This document shows, in pieces, positions 15,926 to 23,608 of a stretch of DNA of 44,150 nucleotides; the stretch's first letter is position 1, and every line of letters starts with the position of its first letter. A program made the position numbers and the translations under genes. The notes beneath the pieces were generated by a model. The model did not search any database. It was not told the origin of the DNA and saw only the letters and a list, made by a program, of their open reading frames with translations. This DNA comes from Bacillota bacterium. GTDB taxonomy: Bacteria > Bacillota > Clostridia > Christensenellales > Aristaeellaceae. The stretch lies in contig JAEYOV010000078.1 of the NCBI GenBank assembly GCA_023411395.1, positions 1 through 44,150 on the forward strand, written 5' to 3'.

Positions 15926-16975
15926 ATGTTTCAAAGACTCCTGCCGCCTTCTCTACAGCCGGGAGCGCATATTGGTCTGATCGCGCCCTCCAGCCCCATC
16001 TATGAGGAGGAGAACAGGCAAAAAGCCATCCACCTGCTTGAAGATATGGGCTTTTTTGTAACCGTGGGGCAAAGTGTAAATGAACAGCGGGGATACCTTT
16101 CCGGAAGCGATGCTTGCCGGGCCGGTGACGTAAACAGAATGTTTCAGGACCCCGCTATCGACGCCATCGTTTGCCTGCGGGGCGGCTATGGCGCGGCAAG
16201 GCTTTTGCCAATGCTGGATTACGAAGCGATCCGAAAAAATCCCAAACCCTTTGTGGGATTCAGCGACATCACCGCGCTGCACTGCGCTTTTCAAGTCAAA
16301 TGCGGTCTTGTGTCCTTTCACGGCCCCATGGCGGGCGCCCATTGGCCGGTAGGCCTTCGTGAAAACAAAAGCCGGGCGGGATGGCTCCGGGCCATGAGCG
16401 ATACCGCCCCGCTGGGCCTGATGGAAAACCCCGACGGCACGCCCTTTGAGGTTTTCCGGGAGGGTGAGGCGGAAGGCATTCTCACCGGAGGCAACCTGAC
16501 CGTTTTGAATAACCTGATCGGCACGGAATACCTTCCCGACCTTAACGGAAAGCTTTTATTGCTGGAGGACGTGGGCGAAAAGCCTTACCGCATCGACGCC
16601 ATGCTCACCCAGTTCCGCAATACGGGCCTCCTTAATCAGTGCGCGGGCTTCATCCTGGGAGACTTCACCGATTGCGGCGGCGATCCCGGCAAGCCCACCC
16701 TTACCCTTCATGAGATTTTTTCCGATCTCCTTCCACCAGACAAACCCATCCTGCAATCCGTTCATGCCGGCCACGGCCGTGACAAGATCACCCTGCCCTT
16801 GAACATTCCATACCGAATTTGTGGAAATACGCTCACCGCCCTCTCCCCCGCTACCAGGGGCTCTGCCCCTGGACTCCGCGAAAGGTTCCGTAACCCTGCC
16901 CCGCCAGTGGCGGAAATGGGCAGGGTGGAGGAAGCTGGCGAAACGAACAATGCGAGCGGCAGCGAAGCAGTGTGA
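15926..16975 (+). CDS. ldcA: LD-carboxypeptidase (LdcA, muramoyltetrapeptide carboxypeptidase)
   Basis: This S66 serine peptidase removes the terminal D-alanine from murein tetrapeptides in peptidoglycan recycling. From ATG 15926 it has 349 residues. The catalytic elements are visible: serine in GFSD, glutamate in LLEDVGE and histidine in SVHAGHG. Family members are about 300-310 residues; the last 40 or so residues (from GSAPGLRERF) are encoded by a dispersed hairpin repeat at 16854 and look like an accretion. ATG 15902 is an alternative start, but it overlaps the divergent promoter, and 15926 has AGGGAG at better spacing and a family-typical N-terminus. Confidence 0.9.
   Translation: MFQRLLPPSLQPGAHIGLIAPSSPIYEEENRQKAIHLLEDMGFFVTVGQSVNEQRGYLSGSDACRAGDVNRMFQDPAIDAIVCLRGGYGAARLLPMLDYEAIRKNPKPFVGFSDITALHCAFQVKCGLVSFHGPMAGAHWPVGLRENKSRAGWLRAMSDTAPLGLMENPDGTPFEVFREGEAEGILTGGNLTVLNNLIGTEYLPDLNGKLLLLEDVGEKPYRIDAMLTQFRNTGLLNQCAGFILGDFTDCGGDPGKPTLTLHEIFSDLLPPDKPILQSVHAGHGRDKITLPLNIPYRICGNTLTALSPATRGSAPGLRERFRNPAPPVAEMGRVEEAGETNNASGSEAV
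16854..16872. repeat. TCT-loop hairpin repeat inside the 3' end of ldcA
   Basis: CCAGGGGC-TCT-GCCCCTGG, perfect 8-bp arms. It lies in frame within ldcA and, with the following 100 bases, supplies a proline/glycine-rich C-terminal tail. Confidence 0.7.
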
Positions 16976-17093
16976 CGATTGAGCCAGCCGGGAAAAACCC
17001 CTTGAGAATCCCCATATCAAATGTACTAGCATACTGCCTGTTCTGAACTGCATATCATTCTAGCTATTTCTCATAAAATTGTGATCCCGGCCC

Positions 17094-17154
17094 TTGACAA
17101 CCATCTCCGCCCATGATAATATACCACCGAAAACCCGATAAAATTAGTAGGGTA
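17094..17154 (+). promoter_or_regulatory. Sigma-A promoter and candidate Rrf2 operator
   Basis: TTGACA (17094-17099), 17-base spacer, TAATAT (17117-17122). Just downstream, at the expected transcription start, is an imperfect palindrome, AAACCCGATAAAATTAGTAGGGTA (split here as AAACCCGATAAA and ATTAGTAGGGTA; 17131-17154). Its ACCC...GGGT ends and AT-rich centre resemble clostridial IscR-type Rrf2 sites as I remember them. Binding there would block transcription, giving autoregulation of rrf2-iscS-iscU. Confidence 0.55.
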
Positions 17155-17193
17155 TCTCCCGAACCCAAAAATCCTTTAAAAGGAGGCCGGGGC

Positions 17194-17598
17194 ATGAAGC
17201 TGTCCACCCGTGGGAAATATGGCTTGTACGCCATGTTTTATCTGGCGACCCAGGCGGGCAATGGGCCCCAGCCGCTGAAGTCCATCGCGGAAACCGGCGT
17301 GCCGGAGCAATACCTGGAGCAACTGCTGGGCAGTCTGCGAAGGGCCGGGCTGGTCACCACGGTCCGGGGCGTGCAGGGCGGATATCAATTGGCCCGGGAC
17401 CCGGCCCAAATCACGGTAGGGGACATCATCGACGCCACGGAAGGCCCCGTATCCCTGTCGGAATGTTTGCATGACAGCGATGCCTGCCAAAAAAGCTGCG
17501 GATGCCCCACCCGCATGGTCTGGAGCCGTCTTACCGACCAAATCAACGGGCTGCTGCAAAGCATTACCTTAAAAGACATGCTCAGCAAGGAAACCTGA
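17194..17598 (+). CDS. Rrf2-family transcriptional regulator (IscR-like)
   Basis: The 134-residue protein has the Rrf2 winged helix-turn-helix (MKLSTRGKYGLYAMFYLA onwards) and the C-terminal cysteine cluster. The region from SECLHDSDACQKSCGC (about residues 89-104) has at least three cysteines placed as in Fe-S binding IscR. With iscS and iscU directly downstream it very likely senses Fe-S status and represses the operon. Start 17194 has a strong AAAGGAGG; upstream in-frame codons lie in the promoter/operator. It precedes iscS by 25 bases. Confidence 0.93.
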   Translation: MKLSTRGKYGLYAMFYLATQAGNGPQPLKSIAETGVPEQYLEQLLGSLRRAGLVTTVRGVQGGYQLARDPAQITVGDIIDATEGPVSLSECLHDSDACQKSCGCPTRMVWSRLTDQINGLLQSITLKDMLSKET

Positions 17599-17623
17599 GA
17601 ATACCTTGGAAGGAAGACGCACA

Positions 17624-18793
17624 ATGAACCGCATTTACATGGACAATGCCGCGACCACGCCCGTCAGCCAGGAAGTGCTCGATTTTATGCTGCCCTACTT
17701 TACTAAGGTGTACGGCAACGCCAGCAGCATCCACCAAACGGGGCGTGATGCGGCAAAGGCCATTGCCGAGGCGCGCAGGCAGGTGGCGGCGGCCATCGGG
17801 GCCAGGCAGGAGGAAATATACTTCACGGCCGGAGGATCGGAAAGCGACAACTGGGCCATCAAGGGCACGGCTTTTTCCCGCAAATCAAAGGGGAACCACA
17901 TCATCACCAGCTCCATTGAGCACCATGCCGTTTTGCATACTTGTGAGTGGCTTCAAAAGCAGGGCTTTGAGGTGACCTACCTGCCGGTGGACAGCGAGGG
18001 CCTTGTATCCCCCGCCGATGTGGAAAAAGCCATCACCAACAAGACCGTCCTCATCACCATCATGGCCGCCAACAACGAAATCGGCACCGTGGAGCCCATT
18101 GAGGAGATCGGGAAAATCGCCAAAGCCCATAACATTCCCTTCCATACCGACGCGGTGCAGGCCATAGGCGCCATCCCCGTAAACGTGAATGACTGGCAGG
18201 TGGATATGCTGTCCCTGTCCGGCCACAAGTTCCACGGCCCCAAGGGCGTTGGCGCGCTGTATGTGCGCAAGGGCACAAGGCTGGATACGCTGTTGCAGGG
18301 CGGCGCCCAGGAGCGCGGTCTTCGGGCCGGCACCGAAAACCTGGCCGGCATCGTGGGGCTGGGCAAGGCCATCACCCTGGCGGTTGCAAACCTTGAAGCG
18401 AAATCCCAAAAGCTTGCGTCTTTGCGGGACAGGCTTATCGATGGCATACTCAGCGCCATCCCCAATGTCCGTTTGAACGGCCCCAGAGAAAACCGTCTTC
18501 CTGGAAACGTGAACGTTTCCGTGGAATATATCGAGGGCGAATCGCTGCTTTTGCGCCTGGACCTTGCGGGCATCGCCGCCTCCAGCGGCTCCGCCTGCAC
18601 CAGCGGTTCGCTGGACCCGTCCCATGTGCTGCTGGCCATCGGCCTGCCCCATGAGATCGCCCACGGCAGTTTGCGGCTGTCCCTGAGCCAGGACAACACC
18701 ATCGCCGATGTGGACGAGGTTTTGAAAGTGCTCCCCGGCATCGTGGAAAATTTGCGGGCCATGTCGCCGCTGTTTGCGGCTGCTTCAAAATAA
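17624..18793 (+). CDS. iscS: Cysteine desulfurase, IscS/NifS family
   Basis: This PLP enzyme takes sulfur from cysteine, making a persulfide for Fe-S cluster and thiouridine synthesis. From the ATG at 17624 it has 389 residues, the normal length. It begins with YMDNAATTP (5-13), has the PLP lysine K202 in SLSGHKFHGPKG and the active-site cysteine C325 in SSGSACTSG on a mobile loop of IscS type. The start follows GGAAGG; the longest frame begins 18 bases earlier. It is followed 13 bases later by iscU, its scaffold partner. Confidence 0.95.
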   Translation: MNRIYMDNAATTPVSQEVLDFMLPYFTKVYGNASSIHQTGRDAAKAIAEARRQVAAAIGARQEEIYFTAGGSESDNWAIKGTAFSRKSKGNHIITSSIEHHAVLHTCEWLQKQGFEVTYLPVDSEGLVSPADVEKAITNKTVLITIMAANNEIGTVEPIEEIGKIAKAHNIPFHTDAVQAIGAIPVNVNDWQVDMLSLSGHKFHGPKGVGALYVRKGTRLDTLLQGGAQERGLRAGTENLAGIVGLGKAITLAVANLEAKSQKLASLRDRLIDGILSAIPNVRLNGPRENRLPGNVNVSVEYIEGESLLLRLDLAGIAASSGSACTSGSLDPSHVLLAIGLPHEIAHGSLRLSLSQDNTIADVDEVLKVLPGIVENLRAMSPLFAAASK

Positions 18794-18806
18794 GGAGAGA
18801 ATCTAT

Positions 18807-19184
18807 ATGCAATACAGCGAAAAAGTTTGGGACCATTTTGAACATCCAAGAAACGTTGGCGAGCTTGAAAGCCCCAGCGGCAGCGGCACGGTGGGCAACG
18901 CCAAATGCGGCGACATCATGAAGATGGACATCCAGGTGGAAGACGGCGTCATCACCGATGTGAAGTTCAAAACCTTTGGCTGCGGCGCGGCCATCGCCAC
19001 CAGCAGCATGGCCACCGAAATGGTGAAAGGCAAAACCATTGAGGAAGCATTGCAGCTTACCAACAAAGCGGTGATGGAGGCGCTGGACGGGCTTCCCCCC
19101 GTAAAGATTCACTGTTCACTTCTGGCGGAGGAAGCCATCCACGCCGCCATCGAAGATTATCAAAAAAAGCAGGAAGCAAAATAA
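18807..19184 (+). CDS. iscU: Fe-S cluster scaffold IscU/NifU N-domain
   Basis: The 125-residue scaffold protein receives sulfur from IscS and assembles an Fe-S cluster. The three ligand cysteines are C34 (NAKCGD), C59 (FGCGAA) and C103 (IHCSLLAEEA), with the conserved D36. It has the IscU/NifU N-terminal fold only and lacks the NifU ferredoxin and C-terminal domains. I set the start at 18807 (MQYSEKVWDHF) after AAGGAGAG; the frame is open a little further upstream without a ribosome site. A clear terminator ends the operon. Confidence 0.95.
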   Translation: MQYSEKVWDHFEHPRNVGELESPSGSGTVGNAKCGDIMKMDIQVEDGVITDVKFKTFGCGAAIATSSMATEMVKGKTIEEALQLTNKAVMEALDGLPPVKIHCSLLAEEAIHAAIEDYQKKQEAK

Positions 19185-19185
19185 A

Positions 19186-19226
19186 AAGCCGGGGTCGCAG
19201 GACGTACCCCGGCTTCCCCGTGTTTT
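19186..19226 (+). terminator. Terminator of rrf2-iscS-iscU
   Basis: AAGCCGGGGT, 10-base loop, ACCCCGGCTT, then CCCCGTGTTTTT. Confidence 0.85.
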
Positions 19227-19238
19227 TAAGGAGGAACC

Positions 19239-21014
19239 ATGCCCGAAATCCATGGCAATACCGAAGGCTTGCGCAGGACGCTGCTCGCCGAATTGGAGAA
19301 ATTGTACAGCTGGGAAATCAGCCGTGATACCTTTGTGCCTATGGATATGGTGAATATCCTCAAGGAAATATCGCTGCACATCAACCGGGAGATCGCCGTG
19401 TACATCACCAGGGACGGCGAGGTGGTGGATGTGATCGTGGGCGGCCTGGACAGCGTGCCGCTGTCGGAGTTCCGCCTGCGGCGCAATGTGAGGCGGCTTT
19501 CCATGGTGCGGTGCATACATACCCATCCCGGCGGAAGCGCAGAATTGTCAGATGTGGATATCAGCGCCCTTCGCACCATGCGCTTTGACGCCATGGCCGC
19601 CATAGGCCTTGTGCCCGGCCTCCAACCTGCTATCGGCGCCGGCTTTTTGGGGGAAATGGAAGGCGACCAGCCCTCCTTGCGGCTGTTTGGCCCCATGCCC
19701 GTAAGCAAGGTCCCTCAGGAAGCCTGGATGGAAGAAATTCTGGTATCCGATGAACTGGTCACAAAGGGGCAGGACCAGCAATCCCTTGGCGGTCCGGAGC
19801 GGGCTATGCTCATCGGCACGGAAAGTGAAGAATCCCTGGAGGAATTGAAGAGGCTAACGGAGACGGCGGGAGCGCTGGTGGTGATGACCGCGCTTCAAAA
19901 GCGCACAAGACCAGACGGCGCCACCTGCATAGGCCGGGGAAAGGCGGAGGAGCTTTCGCTGGACTGCCAGGCACAGCACATTGATGTGGCCATCTTCGAC
20001 GAGGAATTGACCGGCATCCAGGTGCGCAATCTGGAGGAGCTTTTGCGGGTGAAGGTCATCGACCGCACCATGCTGATTCTGGACATATTTGCCCAGCGGG
20101 CTTCCTCCAGGGAAGGCAAGCTGCAGGTGGAGCTGGCGCAATTGAACTACCGTTCCACAAGGCTTATCGGCCAGGGGCTGGTGCTCTCCCGGCTGGCCGG
20201 CGGCATCGGCACCCGGGGCCCCGGCGAGAGCAAGCTGGAAATCAGCCGCCGCCGCATCAGGGAGCGGATCACCGATGTCAAACGGGAACTGAATGAAATG
20301 GAAAGGCAGCGGGGAATCCGCCGCCGCATGCGGGAGCGGACCCAGGTGCCCGTAGTGGCGCTGGTTGGTTATACCAACGCAGGCAAATCCACGCTGCTGA
20401 ACAAGCTAAGCTGCTCAGACGTCTATGTAAAGGACCAGTTGTTCGCCACGCTGGACGCCGTTTCCAGGAATGTGAAGCTGCAAAGCGGCAGCGAGTTTTT
20501 GCTGGTGGACACGGTGGGCTTCATCCGAAAGCTGCCCCATGATCTGGTAGAGGCCTTTCATTCCACGCTGGAAGAGGCAACACTGGCGGATATATTGCTC
20601 ATCGTTTCCGACGCATCTTCCCCCGACTGTTTAAAACAGCATCAGGTGGTGCTTGAGGTGCTGGATCAGTTGGGCGCCTCCCATCAGCCCCGCATCGACG
20701 TAATGAACAAGTGCGATGCGGCGGATGGCGTTCCCTTCCTCCCCGGCGCGGTGCACGTGTCGGCCGTGGAAGGCACCGGTCTTGGCGAGCTTTTGTCACG
20801 CATTGCTTCCCTGCTTCATGCAAGACGGCAGCAGGCGGTACTGCTGGTGCCCTTTTCGAAGTACGGCGCCATCAGCGATGTGCGTTCCCTGGGGCAGATC
20901 GTGGCGGAGGAGCATATGGCGGAAGGTACGAAGATCACGGCCCTTTTGGAGGAAAGCGCAAGAAATCGGTTGATCTCCAAATACGGCAGCGAAATTTTTG
21001 TCAAAAATTCGTGA
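19239..21014 (+). CDS. hflX: GTPase HflX with N-terminal JAMM-like domain
   Basis: HflX is a ribosome-associated GTPase that splits stalled or hibernating ribosomes. The 591-residue protein is longer than the E. coli form (about 426). Residues about 188-591 form canonical HflX: its own N-domain, the GGIGTRGPGE linker (321-330), G1 GYTNAGKST (377-385), G3 DTVGF and G4 NKCD. Residues 1-185 are extra and contain HTHPGGSAELSDVD (94-107), an exact match to the JAMM metalloprotease pattern HxHPx6SxxD, with E51 as a possible catalytic glutamate. Longer HflX forms occur in Clostridia to my knowledge, but I cannot confirm that the metal site has been described. ATG follows AAGGAGG. Confidence 0.93.
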   Translation: MPEIHGNTEGLRRTLLAELEKLYSWEISRDTFVPMDMVNILKEISLHINREIAVYITRDGEVVDVIVGGLDSVPLSEFRLRRNVRRLSMVRCIHTHPGGSAELSDVDISALRTMRFDAMAAIGLVPGLQPAIGAGFLGEMEGDQPSLRLFGPMPVSKVPQEAWMEEILVSDELVTKGQDQQSLGGPERAMLIGTESEESLEELKRLTETAGALVVMTALQKRTRPDGATCIGRGKAEELSLDCQAQHIDVAIFDEELTGIQVRNLEELLRVKVIDRTMLILDIFAQRASSREGKLQVELAQLNYRSTRLIGQGLVLSRLAGGIGTRGPGESKLEISRRRIRERITDVKRELNEMERQRGIRRRMRERTQVPVVALVGYTNAGKSTLLNKLSCSDVYVKDQLFATLDAVSRNVKLQSGSEFLLVDTVGFIRKLPHDLVEAFHSTLEEATLADILLIVSDASSPDCLKQHQVVLEVLDQLGASHQPRIDVMNKCDAADGVPFLPGAVHVSAVEGTGLGELLSRIASLLHARRQQAVLLVPFSKYGAISDVRSLGQIVAEEHMAEGTKITALLEESARNRLISKYGSEIFVKNS

Positions 21015-21071
21015 AGGATTTGCCTGTTTGATTCGTCGAATAAGGAAAGAAGGAAAACTCTGGCGAAAGAG

Positions 21072-21752
21072 GTGGATCGTTTGCTCATCCGGCGGCTCAT
21101 CGCAACGGCTGCCCTCGCCACATCCCTTATGGAAGGTGCCATGGATAAAGGAATGCCCCAAATGGATATGGAGGGGCAGATTTTTTTGGTGAACCGGCAA
21201 AACGTCATCGTCCGGGAGTATGTGCCCCAGACGATTGTGGTGGATGTATCCGGCGATGGGCGTTTTATGCGGGAGGACGCGGCCAAAGCCCTGGAGGAAA
21301 TGTTTGCCGCGGCCAAAAAAGAGGCAAAGGTCACCTTGCTTACCGTGTCGGGCTATCGAAGTTATTCCAAGCAAAGCATGCTGTATTCCAATAAAATCAA
21401 ATCCACCGGCAGCGTAAAAAAAGCACAGGAATATGTGGCCCCTCCCGGCGCCAGCGAACATCAGCTGGGCCTGGCCATGGACGTGGGCGCCAAGGGCGTG
21501 TCCAGCGGCCTGAATGGTTCCTTTGGAAAAACAAAGGCCGGAAAATGGGTACTGGAAAACGCCCACCGCTTTGGCTTCATTGTGCGTTATCAGCAGGGCT
21601 GGGAAGAGATCACCGGCTATGAATATGAGCCATGGCATGTGCGGTATGTAGGCGTTGAGCATGCTACAGCCATGTATGATCAGCATATTCCCATGGAAAC
21701 CTATGTGCAATCCTTGCAGGTAAAGGCCATTCTGGATATACTGGAACCATAG
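21072..21752 (+). CDS. D-alanyl-D-alanine carboxypeptidase, VanY family
   Basis: The 226-residue protein has the M15B fold: SGYRSYSKQ (substrate-binding), SEHQLGLAMDVG with histidine and aspartate zinc ligands, and EPWHVRYVG with the third zinc histidine. It cleaves the terminal D-Ala from peptidoglycan stems. The start is given as GTG at 21072; an in-frame CTG at 21060 preceded by AAGGA is another possibility, as no good ATG is present. The N-terminus has a short hydrophobic run (LLIRRLIATAALATSL) that may act as a signal or anchor. It lies 57 bases after hflX and 21 bases before a paralogue. Confidence 0.88.
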   Translation: MDRLLIRRLIATAALATSLMEGAMDKGMPQMDMEGQIFLVNRQNVIVREYVPQTIVVDVSGDGRFMREDAAKALEEMFAAAKKEAKVTLLTVSGYRSYSKQSMLYSNKIKSTGSVKKAQEYVAPPGASEHQLGLAMDVGAKGVSSGLNGSFGKTKAGKWVLENAHRFGFIVRYQQGWEEITGYEYEPWHVRYVGVEHATAMYDQHIPMETYVQSLQVKAILDILEP

Positions 21753-21773
21753 TGAAAAGGAGCGTGTAAACTG

Positions 21774-22595
21774 GTGGGGAAGAGATGGTTGATGACTGCG
21801 CTGTGCCTGGCCCTATTGTTTGTGGGCGGCTGTGCCTCCGCCCAGGAACTTGATAAGGAGAACACCGTTTCATGGACATATCCCGTATCCCTTACGGAAC
21901 TTCATCAGGAATATATCCGTTTGGTAAACCGGGAGACCCTGCTCCCATCCGACTATGTGCCCCAGGACCTTGTGAAAATCAAGGTGAAAAAAACCTCCAG
22001 CTCCGCCATTCAGATGTGCCGGATGGTGTCAGATGCGCTGGATCTAATGTTTGATGCGGCATCCGCCGATGGGGTGACACTCTATGCCCACAGCGGCTAC
22101 CGCAGCTATAAGACCCAGAACACCATGTACAGAAACCGGCTGGAGCAAAACAACGGCAAGGATGACGGTGTGGTGGCCTACCCCGGCGCCAGCGATCATC
22201 AAACCGGCCTTGGCATCGATGTGATCAGCAAAGCCTGGATTGGCAAAAGGTTCAACTCTGAGTTCGCCAAAACGCCCGAAGCCCAGTGGATGGCCGCCCA
22301 TTGTGCGGAATACGGCTTTATCATCCGCTATCCCGCCGGCAAGGAAGATATTACAAAGATCATCTATGAGCCATGGCATCTGCGCTATGTGGGTGTTGAA
22401 GCCGCCCGGTATATGATGGGCAGCGGCCTTACCCTGGAGGAGTTTACCCTGGAGTGGCAGCAGGCCAAGGCCGAATTCGACGCCTCCGGCGGTTACGAAA
22501 GCCAGACGCAGATACAAGGCGAGCTTCCCCCCAGCGCCGTGGTCCTTGAGGAAGTGGGCGATGACGGGGACCCGGAAGTAACGCTATTTCATTAA
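21774..22595 (+). CDS. D-alanyl-D-alanine carboxypeptidase, VanY family lipoprotein
   Basis: The 273-residue paralogue of the preceding gene has the same catalytic motifs (SGYRSYKTQ, GASDHQTGLGIDV, EPWHLRYVG). It also has a lipoprotein signal: MGKRWLMTALCLALLFVGGC with C20 as the lipidated cysteine. It would sit on the outer face of the membrane. The start is GTG 21774, 11 bases after AAGGAG; it is preferred because it gives the basic residues of the signal. The pair share about the same length of catalytic domain, which implies tandem duplication. A long bidirectional terminator follows. Confidence 0.9.
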   Translation: MGKRWLMTALCLALLFVGGCASAQELDKENTVSWTYPVSLTELHQEYIRLVNRETLLPSDYVPQDLVKIKVKKTSSSAIQMCRMVSDALDLMFDAASADGVTLYAHSGYRSYKTQNTMYRNRLEQNNGKDDGVVAYPGASDHQTGLGIDVISKAWIGKRFNSEFAKTPEAQWMAAHCAEYGFIIRYPAGKEDITKIIYEPWHLRYVGVEAARYMMGSGLTLEEFTLEWQQAKAEFDASGGYESQTQIQGELPPSAVVLEEVGDDGDPEVTLFH

Positions 22596-22633
22596 AAACA
22601 GAATGGGCAGCAAATTGCCCATTCTGTTTTTAA
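22592..22633. terminator. Strong terminator after the VanY pair
   Basis: TTAAAAACAGAATGGGCA, 6-base loop, TGCCCATTCTGTTTTTAA: an 18-bp perfect stem with A/T runs on both sides. A second stem with T run (AAAGGCCGG...CCGGCCTTTT) lies at 22663-22696. Confidence 0.9.
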
Positions 22634-22725
22634 TGAACTTTTGCACGATTCCCTTGCAGCATAAAGGCCGGTAATCAAACATTGAGCCGGCCTTTTGTAC
22701 TTTGGGATGGACAGCATCTTCCAAA

Positions 22726-22894
22726 GGGGCGCAACGAGGGGGTCCGAGGCCCCCCTCGTTTAAATTCGTCTCACCCGGCTCTGCCGGGTGGGCGGGGTTT
22801 ACGTAGCAAACATTCCTTACACTTTTTGCCGACCGCATGCGTAGCATGCAGGCAAAAAGTGCGAAATCGTGAAAATGGCCCCGCCATTTTCACG
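22726..22894. repeat. Cluster of dispersed hairpins between convergent genes
   Basis: Modules in order: ACGAGGGGG...CCCCCCTCGT; CACCCGGC-TCT-GCCGGGTG (22772-22790); CACTTTTTGCC...GGCAAAAAGTG (22820-22861, with an inner GCATGC pair); and CGTGAAAATGGC-CCC-GCCATTTTCACG (22868-22894), which covers the stop codon of the minus-strand gene at 22890. They fill the gap; I see no gene. The last two could end transcription of the minus-strand gene. Confidence 0.65.
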
Positions 22895-23375
22895 AAAGCG
22901 CAGCCAGGAGGAACAGGGCGCAAAGCATGGCGGTGCCCCCGTACAGGTACGGCTTGGGGCGGGAAAACGTATAAAGCGCCTTTACGCCCGCCGCCTGCCC
23001 GAAGAGCAGTGCGCCGCATGCCACCAGCGTGTCCAGCCAGACATATTGCTGCCCCAGGATAAGGCTATACAGGTAGTGCGCCCCGAGCATCGTCAGGGTG
23101 CTGAACAGTTGGGCCACGGCTGCGCTCCACAGGATGCGCGTGGCATGGCGCGCGGCCTGTGGCACGCCTGTCGCCCAGGGGCGCGGGTTGCGCCTTACAA
23201 GGGCTATTCCCAGGAACCACCAAACAAACAAGAGTCCCGCCGCCCATCTGTTCAGCCGCCAGATGCTGGCGGGGATGCCGGCTTGTCCCAGCGCAAAAGC
23301 CACCGCGGCCATTACAGCCGCCAGCGGCGTGGCGCCCAGCATATGCCAGCGTTGTGCACGTACCGTATAATCCAT
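22890..23375 (-). CDS. Hypothetical integral membrane protein
   Basis: I do not recognise this 161-residue protein. It has four or five hydrophobic segments (about 14-30, 43-60, 84-105, 113-130 and 143-160) with basic loops between them (VRRNPRPW, QAARHATRI). There is no signal peptide cleavage site or catalytic motif that I can see. The frame is supported by AGGGGGAG 7 bases before the ATG and by a promoter-like GCATATT-N15-CATAGCTT upstream that resembles a mother-cell sigma-E promoter. If that is real, the protein is made in sporulation. Its neighbour on the same strand is a spore lipoprotein. Confidence 0.6.
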   Translation of the reverse strand: MDYTVRAQRWHMLGATPLAAVMAAVAFALGQAGIPASIWRLNRWAAGLLFVWWFLGIALVRRNPRPWATGVPQAARHATRILWSAAVAQLFSTLTMLGAHYLYSLILGQQYVWLDTLVACGALLFGQAAGVKALYTFSRPKPYLYGGTAMLCALFLLAALS

Positions 23376-23397
23376 ATTGCATCTCCCCCTCTGGGAT

Positions 23398-23427
23398 AAG
23401 CTATGAGCGGTGCCCGGGGGAATATGC
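23398..23427 (-). promoter_or_regulatory. Possible sporulation (sigma-E type) promoter
   Basis: On the minus strand: GCATATT (23427-23421), 15-base spacer, CATAGCTT (23405-23398). The -35 fits KMATATT fully; the -10 fits CATACAHT at 6 of 8. The start of transcription would fall about 15-20 bases before the ATG at 23375, leaving room for the ribosome site. Confidence 0.4.
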
Positions 23428-23560
23428 CATTGGACTGACGAACAGAAAAAATATTTCTTTGGGGAAAGAGGGCTTGTACGGCCAGCGTTCTTCCCTTGGA
23501 CAAGGTGCTATGGATTGCCAGCATTCTATTACTTTGGCCAGTGATCTATGGATTTCCAGC

Positions 23561-23608
23561 AAAAAAAGGCGCGCGAAGGGGGATGCTGTACGCATCCCTT
23601 CGTGCGCC
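23561..23608 (-). terminator. Terminator of the YhcN/YlaJ lipoprotein gene
   Basis: On the minus strand: GGCGCACGAAGGGATGCG, short loop, CATCCCCCTTCGCGCGCC, then seven T. The hairpin abuts the stop codon. Confidence 0.9.
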
